Of a DNA stretch of 64,000 nt, positions 43,932 through 53,184 are shown piece after piece; the first letter of the stretch is position 1, and the number at the start of each line of letters is the position of its first letter. The notes beneath the pieces are model-generated. The model was not told the DNA's origin. It saw only the letters and a program-made list of their open reading frames with translations, and ran no database searches. The position numbers and the translations under genes are program-made. The DNA comes from an uncultured Clostridia bacterium. Its GTDB lineage: Bacteria > Bacillota > Clostridia > Christensenellales > DTU072. Where the stretch lies: contig CAMOOO010000001.1 of assembly GCA_946621465.1 (NCBI GenBank), positions 696,386 to 760,385 on the forward strand, read 5' to 3'.

Positions 43932-45158
43932 TTATTGTTCCAAATTCGCCAAAGCCGCTTCTTTTTTCTCGTCCTTTTTGTAAATAAACTTCAAAATAAT
44001 GGGCGTTAAAAAACTGGTTATGATGATTAAAATGAGAATGAACGGCATGATCGCGGAATTGATAAGGTTATTCTCCACCCCTTTCTGTGCGCAGACCAAA
44101 GCGACTTCCGCCCGGGCCATCATGCCGATACCCGACTTAAAAGAGTCACTCCAATTGAATTTACAGATGCGCGCGCCCAGCGTGCAACCGATGAATTTTC
44201 CGAGCATTCCGGCGACGATAAAACACAGTCCGAACAGAGCGACGTTGACGTTGATCCCGGAAAAGGAAACGGTCATACCGATATTGGCAAAAAAGACCGG
44301 TCCGAAGATCATATAGGTGGTGATATCCGCCTTTCTGTCGATATAGTCGGACTCGTGAATTTGCGCGAGCATAAGTCCTGCAATAAACGCCCCCGTTATG
44401 TCTGCAACGCCGAAGAATTCTTCCGCGCAATAGGCATACAGGAAACAAACGGCATAGCCGAAAATAGGCACGCGGCGGTTATGAGGGAATTTGTCGGCGA
44501 GCTTTTTAAACAACCAACGAATGAGTAGCCCCAGTCCGATCGCCACTACAAAGAAGGCTATCGTTTTCAGTAGCACGATCCACGCCGTCCCCTGTCCGCC
44601 GTCACCGATACCAATCACAAAGGAAAGAATGATAATGCCTATCACGTCGTCGATGATCGCCGCCGAGACGATCGCCGTACCAATGGGGGAAGATAGTTTG
44701 CCCAGTTCTTTTAAGGTAGCTACGGTTACGCTGACCGAGGTCGCGGTGAGAATGGTGCCGTAAAACAAATTGCTGACGACGGTGTCGTGCGACCAATCGG
44801 TAAATCCGCCGTTGAAACCACAAGCGACGATAAACCCGAACGCCATGGGAATAAGCACACCCCAAAGCGTCACCGAAAGCGCGGCAATGCCCGTCTGTTT
44901 AACCGTCTTAAGGTCGGTCTCCAGCCCTGCGGAAAACATAATCAGGATAACGCCGATCTTGGCAATAAACCCGACCCCTTCCATAACGTCCTCGGTCAAT
45001 ACGTGTTGTCCGGGGATATAACGAATGCACCCGATAAGCACGCCTGCAAGAAGCATGCCAACTACCTGCGGAATACCGATCTTCCTAAAGACGATCCCGA
45101 ATAATTTTGAGAAAAACAGAATCATTGCCAAAGGCAATAGTATTTCAAAATAAGGCAT
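43932..45158 (-). CDS. CPA2-family cation/proton antiporter
   Basis: 408 residues with about twelve membrane segments. GIPQVVGMLLAGVLIGC at the N-terminus, the core ISAAIIDDVIGIIILSFVIG with the DD pair used for ion binding, and ADITGAFIAGLMLAQ are Kef/NapA-like. No C-terminal nucleotide-binding domain. Role: Na+ or K+/H+ exchange. Confidence 0.9.
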   Translation of the reverse strand: MPYFEILLPLAMILFFSKLFGIVFRKIGIPQVVGMLLAGVLIGCIRYIPGQHVLTEDVMEGVGFIAKIGVILIMFSAGLETDLKTVKQTGIAALSVTLWGVLIPMAFGFIVACGFNGGFTDWSHDTVVSNLFYGTILTATSVSVTVATLKELGKLSSPIGTAIVSAAIIDDVIGIIILSFVIGIGDGGQGTAWIVLLKTIAFFVVAIGLGLLIRWLFKKLADKFPHNRRVPIFGYAVCFLYAYCAEEFFGVADITGAFIAGLMLAQIHESDYIDRKADITTYMIFGPVFFANIGMTVSFSGINVNVALFGLCFIVAGMLGKFIGCTLGARICKFNWSDSFKSGIGMMARAEVALVCAQKGVENNLINSAIMPFILILIIITSFLTPIILKFIYKKDEKKEAALANLEQ

Positions 45159-45177
45159 TATTATTTACGTTGTCTCC

Positions 45178-45229
45178 CGCAAAATTTCTTTTGCGCCTCG
45201 ATAATAGCACCACCGCCCGAAAAAGGCAA
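45178..45229 (-). promoter_or_regulatory. Promoter and leader hairpin of the antiporter gene
   Basis: TTGCCT (45229-45224), 17 bases, TATTAT (45206-45201) on the minus strand. Right after the start of transcription CGCAAAA-GAAA-TTTTGCG (45195-45178) forms a perfect seven-base hairpin with a GAAA loop just before the GGGAG ribosome site. Confidence 0.6.
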
Positions 45230-45239
45230 GCATTTTCTC

Positions 45240-45354
45240 ATACTTTCATTATATTATAGAATAATTATTCCGTTCTTTACCGTAGCATAAAACAATGCCC
45301 GATTGCTCCGTCGATAACTATTCTGAATTGCAATAAAGCTATCACAAAGGCTAT
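45240..45354. other. Intergenic stretch without recognised features
   Basis: AT-rich sequence between the antiporter promoter and the terminator of the fusion gene. No frame, repeat or promoter could be supported. Confidence 0.4.
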
Positions 45355-45384
45355 AAAAAAAATCACCCTTCTTGCGAAAGGTGA
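45355..45384 (-). terminator. Terminator of the isomerase/acyl-CoA synthetase gene
   Basis: TCACCTTTC-GCAA-GAAGGGTGA nine-base stem on the minus strand (45384-45363), then eight T residues. Confidence 0.85.
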
Positions 45385-45435
45385 CATTGCCGGTTTTTGT
45401 AAAAGGGAGCGCGAGAGCTTCCCGCACAAATATTT

Positions 45436-47955
45436 TTACGCGGTGACGATCTTGCTGGCGTTATGGAGACCCAGTTTGTCAATGGCGTTTTCGCGCATTT
45501 TGTATTTGAGGATCTTTCCGGCGGCGTTCATGGGGAAGCCGTCCACAAAGTCTACGTATCTGGGGACCTTGTGCTTAGCCATGTGGCTACGGACGTACTC
45601 TTTTAGTTCTTCTTCGGTCATGGTCTCCCCTTCGTTGAGGACGACGCAAGCCATGATTTCTTCGCCGTAGTCGACGTCGGGAACGCCGATAACCTGGACG
45701 TCTTTGACCTTCGGGTGGGTGTAGATGAACTCCTCAATTTCTTTCGGATAGATGTTTTCTCCGCCGCGGATGATCATGTCTTTGATTCTTCCGGTGATCT
45801 TATAATACCCTTCTTTGGTGCGGCGACCGATGTCTCCGGTATGGAGCCAGCCGTCTTTGTCGATGGCAGCCGCCGTTGCTTCGGGCATTTTGTAATAGCC
45901 TTTCATGATATTATAGCCGCGAGCGACGATCTCGCCGTCCTTTTCGTCGGGCAGGTCCTCGCCCGTAGCCGGGTCGATGATTTTATTTTCTACGCCGAAA
46001 ATGGGAGCGCCGACGGTATTGACGCGGATCTCGATGCTGTCCGTCGTTTTACTCATCGTACAAGCAGGAGACGCCTCGGTCTGACCGTAGGTGATGCAGA
46101 TCTCGGGCATGTGCATTTTTTCGATAACCTCGCGCATAACTTTGATCGGACAGGGACTTCCTGCCATGATGCCGGTACGCATATAGCTGAAGTCGGTCTT
46201 CTCGAAGTCGGGGTGATTGAGCATGGTAATAAACATGGTCGGCACGCCGTGGAAACAGGTGATTTTTTCTTTGTTGATACAAGCCAGTCCCTTTCTCGGG
46301 GAGAATGCGGTAATCGGCGACATGGTGGTGCCGTGCGTGACGCTGGCGGTCATAGCAAGGACCATACCGAAGCAGTGGAACATCGGGACCTGGATCATCA
46401 TGCGGTCCGCCGTGGACAGATCCATGCAGTCGCCTATGGCTTTTCCGTTGTTGACAACGTTATAGTGGGTGAGCATGACCCCTTTCGGGAAACCGGTCGT
46501 TCCCGAAGTGTATTGCATATTGCATACGTCGTTTTTCTGAATTTTACGACGGCGATCTTCTACTTCGCTCAAAGGCACTTTCTTAGAGAGCGCCCACGCT
46601 TCATCCCATCCCCAGCAACCGGCGGACTCACCGTCATAGAGAACGACGTTCTTTAAGTAGGGGAGTTTTTGCGCGCTGAGTTTGCCCTTTTCGCTGGTAG
46701 CAAGTTCCGGGCAAAGCTCGTTGATGATGGATAGGTAGTCGATATCTTTGTGACCCTTTATCATGACGAGGGTATGGGTATCGGACTGACGGAGCAAATA
46801 TTCGATCTCGTGAATTTTATAGGCGGTGTTAACGGTGACAAGAACGGCGCCGATCTTCGTGGTCGCCCAAAAAGTTATGTACCAGGCAGGCACGTTGGTT
46901 GCCCAGATAGCTACGTGGTCGCCGCGTTTTACGCCCATGGCAATAAGGGATCTGGCAAAGGTGTCTACGTCGTCGCGGAACTGCGGATAGGTACGGGTGT
47001 AATCCAGTTCGGTATAGCGGAAGGCATACTGCTCGGGGAACTCCTCGCAAATTCTGTCCAGAACGTCCGGGAAGGTCTCGTCGATGAGCGTTTCTTTCGG
47101 CCAAATGTACTTTCCGGTACCCGTTTTGTTACTTTGGAGCGCCCTACCGCGTTTTTTGTAACGTGCCATGTAGGTAGCAAACTGCGGCACGACGATACCC
47201 GCGTCGCACAGTTCGTTGGACCAACGCTTGACCCATTCAAGGGAGATATATCCGTCGTAACCTATCTTTTTCAGCTCGTCGAATACCTCTTTGAGCGGCA
47301 TGGTGCCTTCGCCCATGAGGACGTATTTAATGACGCCGTTTTCTACGACGCTGTCTTTGATGTGGACGTATTTTACGTAAGAGCCGAGGTTTTCGGCGGT
47401 GACTGCCGGACTTTCGCCCATGTATCTATATGGGTGATTGATATCCCACAAAGCGGCGACGGCAGGACTGCCGACGGCGTCGAGAAGCTTTCTTAAACGC
47501 AGACTGTCGGCGTATACGCCGTTGGTCTCTACCACGAGGGTGACGTTGTTTTCTTCGGCAAAGGGCGCCAGCTTCTTTAGAACGGACACAATAAACCCGT
47601 CGTCTATCTCACCGTTTGGTTGCGGCTCGGTATCGCCGAGGACGCGGACGAAGGGGGTGGAAAATCTGCCGGCGAGGAGAATGTACTCCTTTAACTCTTT
47701 GATGTTCTTTTCCTCGTTTTCTTTGGCTTTTAACGCGCAGCCGGAGCTAAAGCAAGAAATTTCCAGATTCAGTTCTCTCAGTTTAAGCAGGGTAGCGTCG
47801 ATCGCTTTCCCTTCAAAGGGTGCTGCATGTATTGCGGAAAGTTCTTTTCCTAATCCCCTGATCTCAATACCGTCCAGACCGAAATCTTTTGCCATGGAAT
47901 AGATTTCCGTCCAACTGAAATCAGGACAAGCAAGTGTCGAAAAACTGAGTTTCAT
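45436..47955 (-). CDS. Fusion of sugar-isomerase TIM barrel and AMP-forming acyl-CoA synthetase
   Basis: 839 residues; the ATG at 47955 follows AAAAAGGAGATCAAAGATTT. Residues 1-265 are a xylose-isomerase-like (AP endonuclease 2 family) barrel with metal ligands Glu143 (VVETNG), Asp171/His174 (LWDINHPY), His198 (YVHIKDS) and Glu240 (YISLEW). After a basic linker (about 266-300) comes a complete acyl-CoA synthetase: P-loop YTSGTTGFPKGVMLTHYN, ITYGQTEASP, GWLHTGDIG, GRIKDMIIRGGENIYPKE and the catalytic Lys in NAAGKILKYK. Both halves look active. The join is in frame without stops, so it is a real fusion. Substrates unknown; the synthetase resembles fatty acyl-CoA ligases. Confidence 0.9.
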   Translation of the reverse strand: MKLSFSTLACPDFSWTEIYSMAKDFGLDGIEIRGLGKELSAIHAAPFEGKAIDATLLKLRELNLEISCFSSGCALKAKENEEKNIKELKEYILLAGRFSTPFVRVLGDTEPQPNGEIDDGFIVSVLKKLAPFAEENNVTLVVETNGVYADSLRLRKLLDAVGSPAVAALWDINHPYRYMGESPAVTAENLGSYVKYVHIKDSVVENGVIKYVLMGEGTMPLKEVFDELKKIGYDGYISLEWVKRWSNELCDAGIVVPQFATYMARYKKRGRALQSNKTGTGKYIWPKETLIDETFPDVLDRICEEFPEQYAFRYTELDYTRTYPQFRDDVDTFARSLIAMGVKRGDHVAIWATNVPAWYITFWATTKIGAVLVTVNTAYKIHEIEYLLRQSDTHTLVMIKGHKDIDYLSIINELCPELATSEKGKLSAQKLPYLKNVVLYDGESAGCWGWDEAWALSKKVPLSEVEDRRRKIQKNDVCNMQYTSGTTGFPKGVMLTHYNVVNNGKAIGDCMDLSTADRMMIQVPMFHCFGMVLAMTASVTHGTTMSPITAFSPRKGLACINKEKITCFHGVPTMFITMLNHPDFEKTDFSYMRTGIMAGSPCPIKVMREVIEKMHMPEICITYGQTEASPACTMSKTTDSIEIRVNTVGAPIFGVENKIIDPATGEDLPDEKDGEIVARGYNIMKGYYKMPEATAAAIDKDGWLHTGDIGRRTKEGYYKITGRIKDMIIRGGENIYPKEIEEFIYTHPKVKDVQVIGVPDVDYGEEIMACVVLNEGETMTEEELKEYVRSHMAKHKVPRYVDFVDGFPMNAAGKILKYKMRENAIDKLGLHNASKIVTA

Positions 47956-48071
47956 AAATCTTTGATCTCCTTTTTGTGATAATTCTTTCATATATTAACA
48001 CATATGATTTTTCTTTTGCAAACGTTTTAAATATGTTTTATAGCTTAATTCTTTCTTTATCCGACAACACA

Positions 48072-48105
48072 TTGACAAATCGGCGTATTATGATGTATCA
48101 TAATA
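48072..48105 (+). promoter_or_regulatory. Promoter and 20-base palindromic operator of the beta-galactosidase gene
   Basis: TTGACA (48072-48077), 18 bases, TATCAT (48096-48101). A perfect palindrome TATTATGATGTATCATAATA (48086-48105) covers the -10. CCAGGAGGAATCT follows before the ATG. Confidence 0.65.
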
Positions 48106-48127
48106 ACGATTTTCCCAGGAGGAATCT

Positions 48128-51100
48128 ATGCTTTACCGACTTAAAAACGGCAATTATCTCAACGTTCACGCTTATGCTATCAACAAATGCGAACCCCGCG
48201 CTTATTTCATTCCCTTTTCCGACTACAAAAAGGCGCGAGAAGTCTCTCTCGAGGAGGAGAGATATTCTTCGGATGTGGTGCGCTGCTTGTCCGGCGAGTG
48301 GGATTTCTGTTTTATTGAAGACCCCACCACCCTGCCCGATCCATTCGACACCGATAAAGTGACGTTTGATAAAGTAAAAGTTCCTTCTTGCTGGCAGTTT
48401 ACCGGCTACGCCAAACCTTTTTACGTCAACGCGCGCTATCAGTTCAAAGCAGACCCGCCGCGTATTCCTGCGGTTAAGGCAGAGCCATACCACACCCGTT
48501 CCGGTAAAATTATCCCCACCGACGCATACAACAACATCGGTATTTATAGGATGTTTTTCGACGTTCCGGAGGATGAAAAGACCCGTAGGATATCTTTCCT
48601 TGGCGTTTGCTCCTGTTTGGACGTCTATATCAACGGACAATTCGTCGGATACAGCGAGGGATCGCATAACACGGCGGAGTTCGTTATAGACAGTTTTATC
48701 CACCCCGGCAAAAACGAACTTGTTTGCATGGTCCGCAGGTGGTGCAACGGCACCTATCTCGAATGCCAGGATATGTTCCGCAACAACGGTATTTTCCGCG
48801 ACGTTCTTCTTTACGAAACGCCGAAAGAAAACATCCGCGACTACGAAATAAAGACGGAAAAAACGGAAAAAGGCTACAACCTGACGGTGAACGTATACGT
48901 GGAGAATCCGAGCGGCAATATGGTTTCTCTTTCTTTGGATTGCGAAGGGAAAACCTACGAACAATCGACCACCGCATCGGAAAAAACCACTTTCTTTTTC
49001 GCCGACCTCCCCGTACAAGAATGGTCGGCGGAGAGACCGGTCCTTTATACCCTTATGCTCGGACTATCCGGCAATTACATCCGGGCGGAAATCGGTTTTA
49101 AGACCATCGTCATCAGCGACGCCGTTTTTTACCTCAACGGTCAACCGATCAAGCTCCTTGGCGTAAACCACCACGACACTTCGCCCACGGGCGGATATAC
49201 CATGACGGTACAAGAATTGGAAAAGGACGCCGCTTTGATGAAAGAATATAACGTCAACTGCGTCCGCACCTCGCACTATCCCCCCGATCCCGTCTTTTTG
49301 CGCTTTTGCGACAGATACGGTATTTACGTCGTCGACGAAGCGGACATCGAAACGCACGGCATGGAACATAACCCATGGGGAATCAACGGTATCAGCAATA
49401 ACCTCTTTTATAAGGACCTCTATCTGGATAGGGTCAGGAGAATGTTCTTCCGCGATCGGAACAACCCGAGCATCGTCATGTGGTCTCTCGGAAACGAGTC
49501 GGGCGGATATAAATGCCAGGACTACTGTTACCGTTACATGAAACAACATACCACCATACCTATCCATTACGAAGGCGTCATCCACACTCGCAGAAAAGCC
49601 TATGACGTGCGAAGTGAAATGTATACTCCTATTTCATTCATGCGTAGGCGTCACCGTCGCGCGATCGCACTACATAACAGGTGCTATCGTCCCTATTTCC
49701 TGTGCGAATACGCTCATGCTATGGGCGTGGGACCGGGTAGCTTACACGACTACTACAACCTGTTCATGCTGAGTAATAACTATCTTGGCGGTTGCATTTG
49801 GGAGTGGGCCGATCACGCTATTCTCCACGAGGACGGCACTTACACCTATGGCGGCGACCACGGAGAGTATCTCCACGACGGCAACTTCTGCGTAGACGGA
49901 CTCTTTTATCCCGACAGACGTCCTTCCAGAAGCGCATTGGAAATGAAAAACGTCTATCGCCCGGTACACGCGCGTTTTGCGGCAAAGGAAATTAAGCTGA
50001 CCAACATCCGATATTTTGAGGATACCTCCGATATCGTATTTAAAATTCTCGTTCGCGCCGACGAGAAAATAGTTTCGGAAACCACCGAAGAATTCGTCAT
50101 CAAGCCGCAAAAGACGTTGTCCTACCCCATCATTTTGCCGGAATCGGACAACATCGACGTCGTTATTTATTATTTGGACAAGAAAACGCGCCGGGAGATC
50201 GCTTTTGAAAACCTGATCTTAAAAGAGGATCTGGATAAGTCCCCTGCCACGAAGAGAAAGTTAAAAGAGCTTTTGTCCGCGCCTAAAAGAAATTATAAAA
50301 CGACGGCCTCTGAAAACGCTATCGAGATCACCAATCAAAACGATGATTTCCGATACGTTTTCGACAAAAAAACCTGCACCTTTACCACCGTCGAGGTAGG
50401 CGGAGTCAACTTCGTCAATCAAAAGCCTGTCAACAGACACGGGATCGTGGGGAGCTACACGGAGTTTTTCCGCGCGCCCTTTGACAACGACAGGATCATT
50501 CAACTTATGTGGCGTACGCAGGGAACGGATAACTATTCCATTAAGCCGAAATTTATTCGCACCGAAAAGAAATCCAATTCTTTCATCATCTACGTTAATT
50601 TCCGTCACAAAGGCAAACGCACGCTGGCGACCGAAACCGATCGTATTACCGTCTTTGCCAACGGCACCATTCTATACGACGTCTTCTTTACGCCGTGGTT
50701 TATTACCTTCCTGCCGCGCATCGGAAAGACCTTTGAGTGGACGAGCGACCTGACCAAAACGGAATGGTTCGGCAGAGGTCCTCTCGAGAGCTACTCCGAC
50801 TTTACGGCGGGTGCAAAACTGGGTTCTTACCACGCCGATATCTCCGACGCGGAGCCTTATATCTATCCCCAACACAACGGGACGATGAGCGGCGTGCGCC
50901 ATGCGAGGATCACCACCGAGGACGGCGGCAGAGGTATCGTCTTCAAAGCCTATAAACGTCCCTTCTACTGGACGACAAAGCACTATTCGGACGCGGAACT
51001 GGATAAATGGAAGCACCTGGACGAGATCAAAGACCTGCCGGCGACCTTCACGACCATCGACGGTTTTTTCCGCGGCATAGGCAGCAACAGTTGCGGACCG

Positions 51101-51253
51101 TTGCCGCTCTGGAACTACACCCTCGGCGGTTCGCCCATGAGGCACTACCACTTTCGTTTCACCTTAAATCCATTTAACGACGAAGAACCGGAAGAACCGG
51201 TTATTGATTTCCCCATCGACGACGATAGAGGTATTGACAATACAGTAAATTAA
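48128..51253 (+). CDS. GH2 beta-galactosidase, LacZ type
   Basis: 1041 residues, LacZ length. Domain order: N-terminal jelly roll (LSGEWDF, VPSCWQFTGYAKPFYVNARY, NNIGIYRM), immunoglobulin-like domains, TIM barrel with GVNHHDTSPTGGYTM, RTSHYPPDP, the acid/base Glu in MWSLGNESGG and nucleophile Glu in FLCEYAHAMG, then C-terminal beta-sandwich (EWFGRGPLESYSD). No signal peptide. It hydrolyses beta-galactosides taken into the cell. The promoter palindrome implies control by a repressor. Confidence 0.95.
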   Translation: MLYRLKNGNYLNVHAYAINKCEPRAYFIPFSDYKKAREVSLEEERYSSDVVRCLSGEWDFCFIEDPTTLPDPFDTDKVTFDKVKVPSCWQFTGYAKPFYVNARYQFKADPPRIPAVKAEPYHTRSGKIIPTDAYNNIGIYRMFFDVPEDEKTRRISFLGVCSCLDVYINGQFVGYSEGSHNTAEFVIDSFIHPGKNELVCMVRRWCNGTYLECQDMFRNNGIFRDVLLYETPKENIRDYEIKTEKTEKGYNLTVNVYVENPSGNMVSLSLDCEGKTYEQSTTASEKTTFFFADLPVQEWSAERPVLYTLMLGLSGNYIRAEIGFKTIVISDAVFYLNGQPIKLLGVNHHDTSPTGGYTMTVQELEKDAALMKEYNVNCVRTSHYPPDPVFLRFCDRYGIYVVDEADIETHGMEHNPWGINGISNNLFYKDLYLDRVRRMFFRDRNNPSIVMWSLGNESGGYKCQDYCYRYMKQHTTIPIHYEGVIHTRRKAYDVRSEMYTPISFMRRRHRRAIALHNRCYRPYFLCEYAHAMGVGPGSLHDYYNLFMLSNNYLGGCIWEWADHAILHEDGTYTYGGDHGEYLHDGNFCVDGLFYPDRRPSRSALEMKNVYRPVHARFAAKEIKLTNIRYFEDTSDIVFKILVRADEKIVSETTEEFVIKPQKTLSYPIILPESDNIDVVIYYLDKKTRREIAFENLILKEDLDKSPATKRKLKELLSAPKRNYKTTASENAIEITNQNDDFRYVFDKKTCTFTTVEVGGVNFVNQKPVNRHGIVGSYTEFFRAPFDNDRIIQLMWRTQGTDNYSIKPKFIRTEKKSNSFIIYVNFRHKGKRTLATETDRITVFANGTILYDVFFTPWFITFLPRIGKTFEWTSDLTKTEWFGRGPLESYSDFTAGAKLGSYHADISDAEPYIYPQHNGTMSGVRHARITTEDGGRGIVFKAYKRPFYWTTKHYSDAELDKWKHLDEIKDLPATFTTIDGFFRGIGSNSCGPLPLWNYTLGGSPMRHYHFRFTLNPFNDEEPEEPVIDFPIDDDRGIDNTVN

Positions 51254-51262
51254 GATTATAAT
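51234..51262 (+). promoter_or_regulatory. Promoter inside the 3' end of the GH2 gene
   Basis: TTGACA (51234-51239), 17 bases, TATAAT (51257-51262), both perfect. The -35 lies within the last codons of the beta-galactosidase gene and drives the next gene. Confidence 0.7.
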
Positions 51263-51293
51263 TTTTTATAGAATAAAAATCGGGAGTTTAAGT

Positions 51294-52265
51294 ATGGCAA
51301 AGAAGAAAAAAGAATTACGCCCCCTATCGGTAGATATCGTCACGATAAAAAATCAGATGATGGCTTTTTGCGAAGAGCATTCCTACCCCAATAATGCGGA
51401 GACATCTCTCGTTCTTACTTGCGAGGCCCTACGTGCCGACGAGATCAACTGTCATCGCTTTTTGTGTCCGGTAGACGATTACTACAACGATAAATCGGTG
51501 GATTTCCGCAAGACAACCTCCAGAAAGGTTTATTTTTCCATGACGAACTCCGTCGCAAAGAAACTGGAAATCAGTAATATCCCTCTGATCGGTACTTTTT
51601 ATTACAGTTTGTTGCCCAAATTGAAAGAAAAGTATCAAAAAGCCGGTTATAGCGACGAATTATTCTACGATACCGTCGATTATTTGCGTAGCAAAATGTA
51701 CAACGGTTACCGCGTTTTCGGAACGTGGGGGATATTCGAGGAACCGGACTTCAGCAAAATTTTTACCATGGAGCAATTCGGATTCGGCAGAATCTCCTTC
51801 TCCGTTGAAAAAAGCCCGGTAGCGGCGGAAATAGACGGTCATAAGATCGCACGCGGTCAAAAGGTCATCTTCTGTCACTTCCCCACCATTGATATGCCCA
51901 CCCCTGAAGAGTGTAAAGACTCTTTCTTGCGCGCCTATCAGTTTTTCCGTAAAGATTTCGACACCGACAATATTTGCTTCGTCTGCACTTCCTGGATGCT
52001 CTATCCCATCCACAAAGACTTTATTGAAGAGACCCACCCCGTCCGCACCATTATGGATTGCTTCCGCTTGGTTCACCAAAAGGAAATGCGTGGCAATCCC
52101 GACTACTGGTATATCTTTAAACGGTTCTACAAAAAGAACGACAAAGAAGACCTCTTTATCGATGCGCCGCTGGAAATTAAGTATAACGAATACATTAAGT
52201 CCGGACATTCGATGGGACGCGGAACGGGTATTTTCTTCTGCAACGGAAAGGATTTTATTCTGTAA
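51294..52265 (+). CDS. Unknown protein, possibly acyltransferase-like
   Basis: 323 residues, GGGAG before the ATG, soluble. A basic start (MAKKKKELRP) leads to an alpha/beta protein. The region EQFGFGRISFSVEKSPVAAE and VIFCHFPTIDMPTPEECKDS resembles GNAT_C-type acyltransferase-domain proteins of Clostridia, but the match is weak by eye. It has its own promoter within the end of lacZ, so it may be made with or without it. Ends at a good terminator. Confidence 0.5.
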   Translation: MAKKKKELRPLSVDIVTIKNQMMAFCEEHSYPNNAETSLVLTCEALRADEINCHRFLCPVDDYYNDKSVDFRKTTSRKVYFSMTNSVAKKLEISNIPLIGTFYYSLLPKLKEKYQKAGYSDELFYDTVDYLRSKMYNGYRVFGTWGIFEEPDFSKIFTMEQFGFGRISFSVEKSPVAAEIDGHKIARGQKVIFCHFPTIDMPTPEECKDSFLRAYQFFRKDFDTDNICFVCTSWMLYPIHKDFIEETHPVRTIMDCFRLVHQKEMRGNPDYWYIFKRFYKKNDKEDLFIDAPLEIKYNEYIKSGHSMGRGTGIFFCNGKDFIL

Positions 52266-52296
52266 TTCCACTTTCTAAAACAGCTATAAAAAAACG

Positions 52297-52322
52297 CACT
52301 CCCTTCTCGGGAGTGTTTTTTC
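52297..52322 (+). terminator. Terminator after the 323-aa protein gene
   Basis: CACTCCC/GGGAGTG stem (52297-52303 with 52309-52315), five-base loop, then T run. Confidence 0.85.
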
Positions 52323-52422
52323 AAATATAAACTACGGAAAAATGCTCCCTTTTATATAGGAAGAAATGAACAAGTGTCCGTAGAAAACGTCGCCGGATAT
52401 GGGCAGATGAGAAAGTCAAAAA

Positions 52423-53172
52423 TTATTGGGCGGAAAACAATTCTATCAAACGCCGTTCCATTTCCGGCATCCACCAGAGCTTATAACCGGCTTTTGTCGG
52501 GTGAATTTTATCCGCCATGAATAAGGCGCGTTGCTTACTTGTAATCGCATTAAAGTCTTTGTCGGAATAGAGGTCGATGAGGCTGAATTTTTTGACCGCG
52601 ACAATTTTATTTACGGCGTCCACCATTGCCGCGTACTCGGCGTTCTCGTAATAGGGATTGGTGAAAAAAACGATGGGGCAGTTCCATTTGTCTTTAACGT
52701 AGTCGATGATATGGTTTATTGCTCCGCAAACGGTATTTGTGTCCGTGCTTTCCGTCTCCCCCGGCGGTCTTTTTTTCGCGGCGTCATTTGTGGAAAGCTG
52801 ACAGACAAACAGGTCGAATTCTTTTTCTCTTATTGCGTGCAATCGGTCGATATAACTGTCTTTACCTGCCGTCAGCGTAGTGCCGGCAACGGCCTCTTTC
52901 TTATAAATGATACCGTCGCGGCGCGCCAAAAATTCAACGAAAGAGACACCGCCCGAAGCGGTGCCAAAAGTAACCGATGACCCTAAGAAGCATACTTTTT
53001 TGCCCGTCAAAGTGGTTTCGACGGGGGTAACGGTTTCGAGCGTATATGCTTTTCCGTTCCCGGATAACAAACGGACCCTTTTACCAAACGTACCTCGGCC
53101 TACGGAAAAAGAAATGATAACAAAAACGCTCGCGGCAAAGACGATTGCCGCCACGATAGCAATAACTATCAT
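52423..53172 (-). CDS. Membrane-anchored SGNH hydrolase
   Basis: 249 residues. One N-terminal membrane helix (about 2-25) anchors a GDSL-like esterase: block I reads VCFLGSSVTFG (GSS in place of GDS), a conserved Asn in CQLSTNDAA, and DKIHPTKAGY as block V with Asp-His. It probably removes acyl groups from glycans or lipids at the outer face. Last gene of the long minus-strand series. Confidence 0.8.
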   Translation of the reverse strand: MIVIAIVAAIVFAASVFVIISFSVGRGTFGKRVRLLSGNGKAYTLETVTPVETTLTGKKVCFLGSSVTFGTASGGVSFVEFLARRDGIIYKKEAVAGTTLTAGKDSYIDRLHAIREKEFDLFVCQLSTNDAAKKRPPGETESTDTNTVCGAINHIIDYVKDKWNCPIVFFTNPYYENAEYAAMVDAVNKIVAVKKFSLIDLYSDKDFNAITSKQRALFMADKIHPTKAGYKLWWMPEMERRLIELFSAQ

Positions 53173-53184
53173 TTTTATCGCCGG

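Noticed and set aside
47992..48060. Catabolite-repression (cre) site upstream of the fusion gene
   Set aside because: TTAAAACGTTTGCA fits the cre consensus only with two mismatches, so it is too weak to list.
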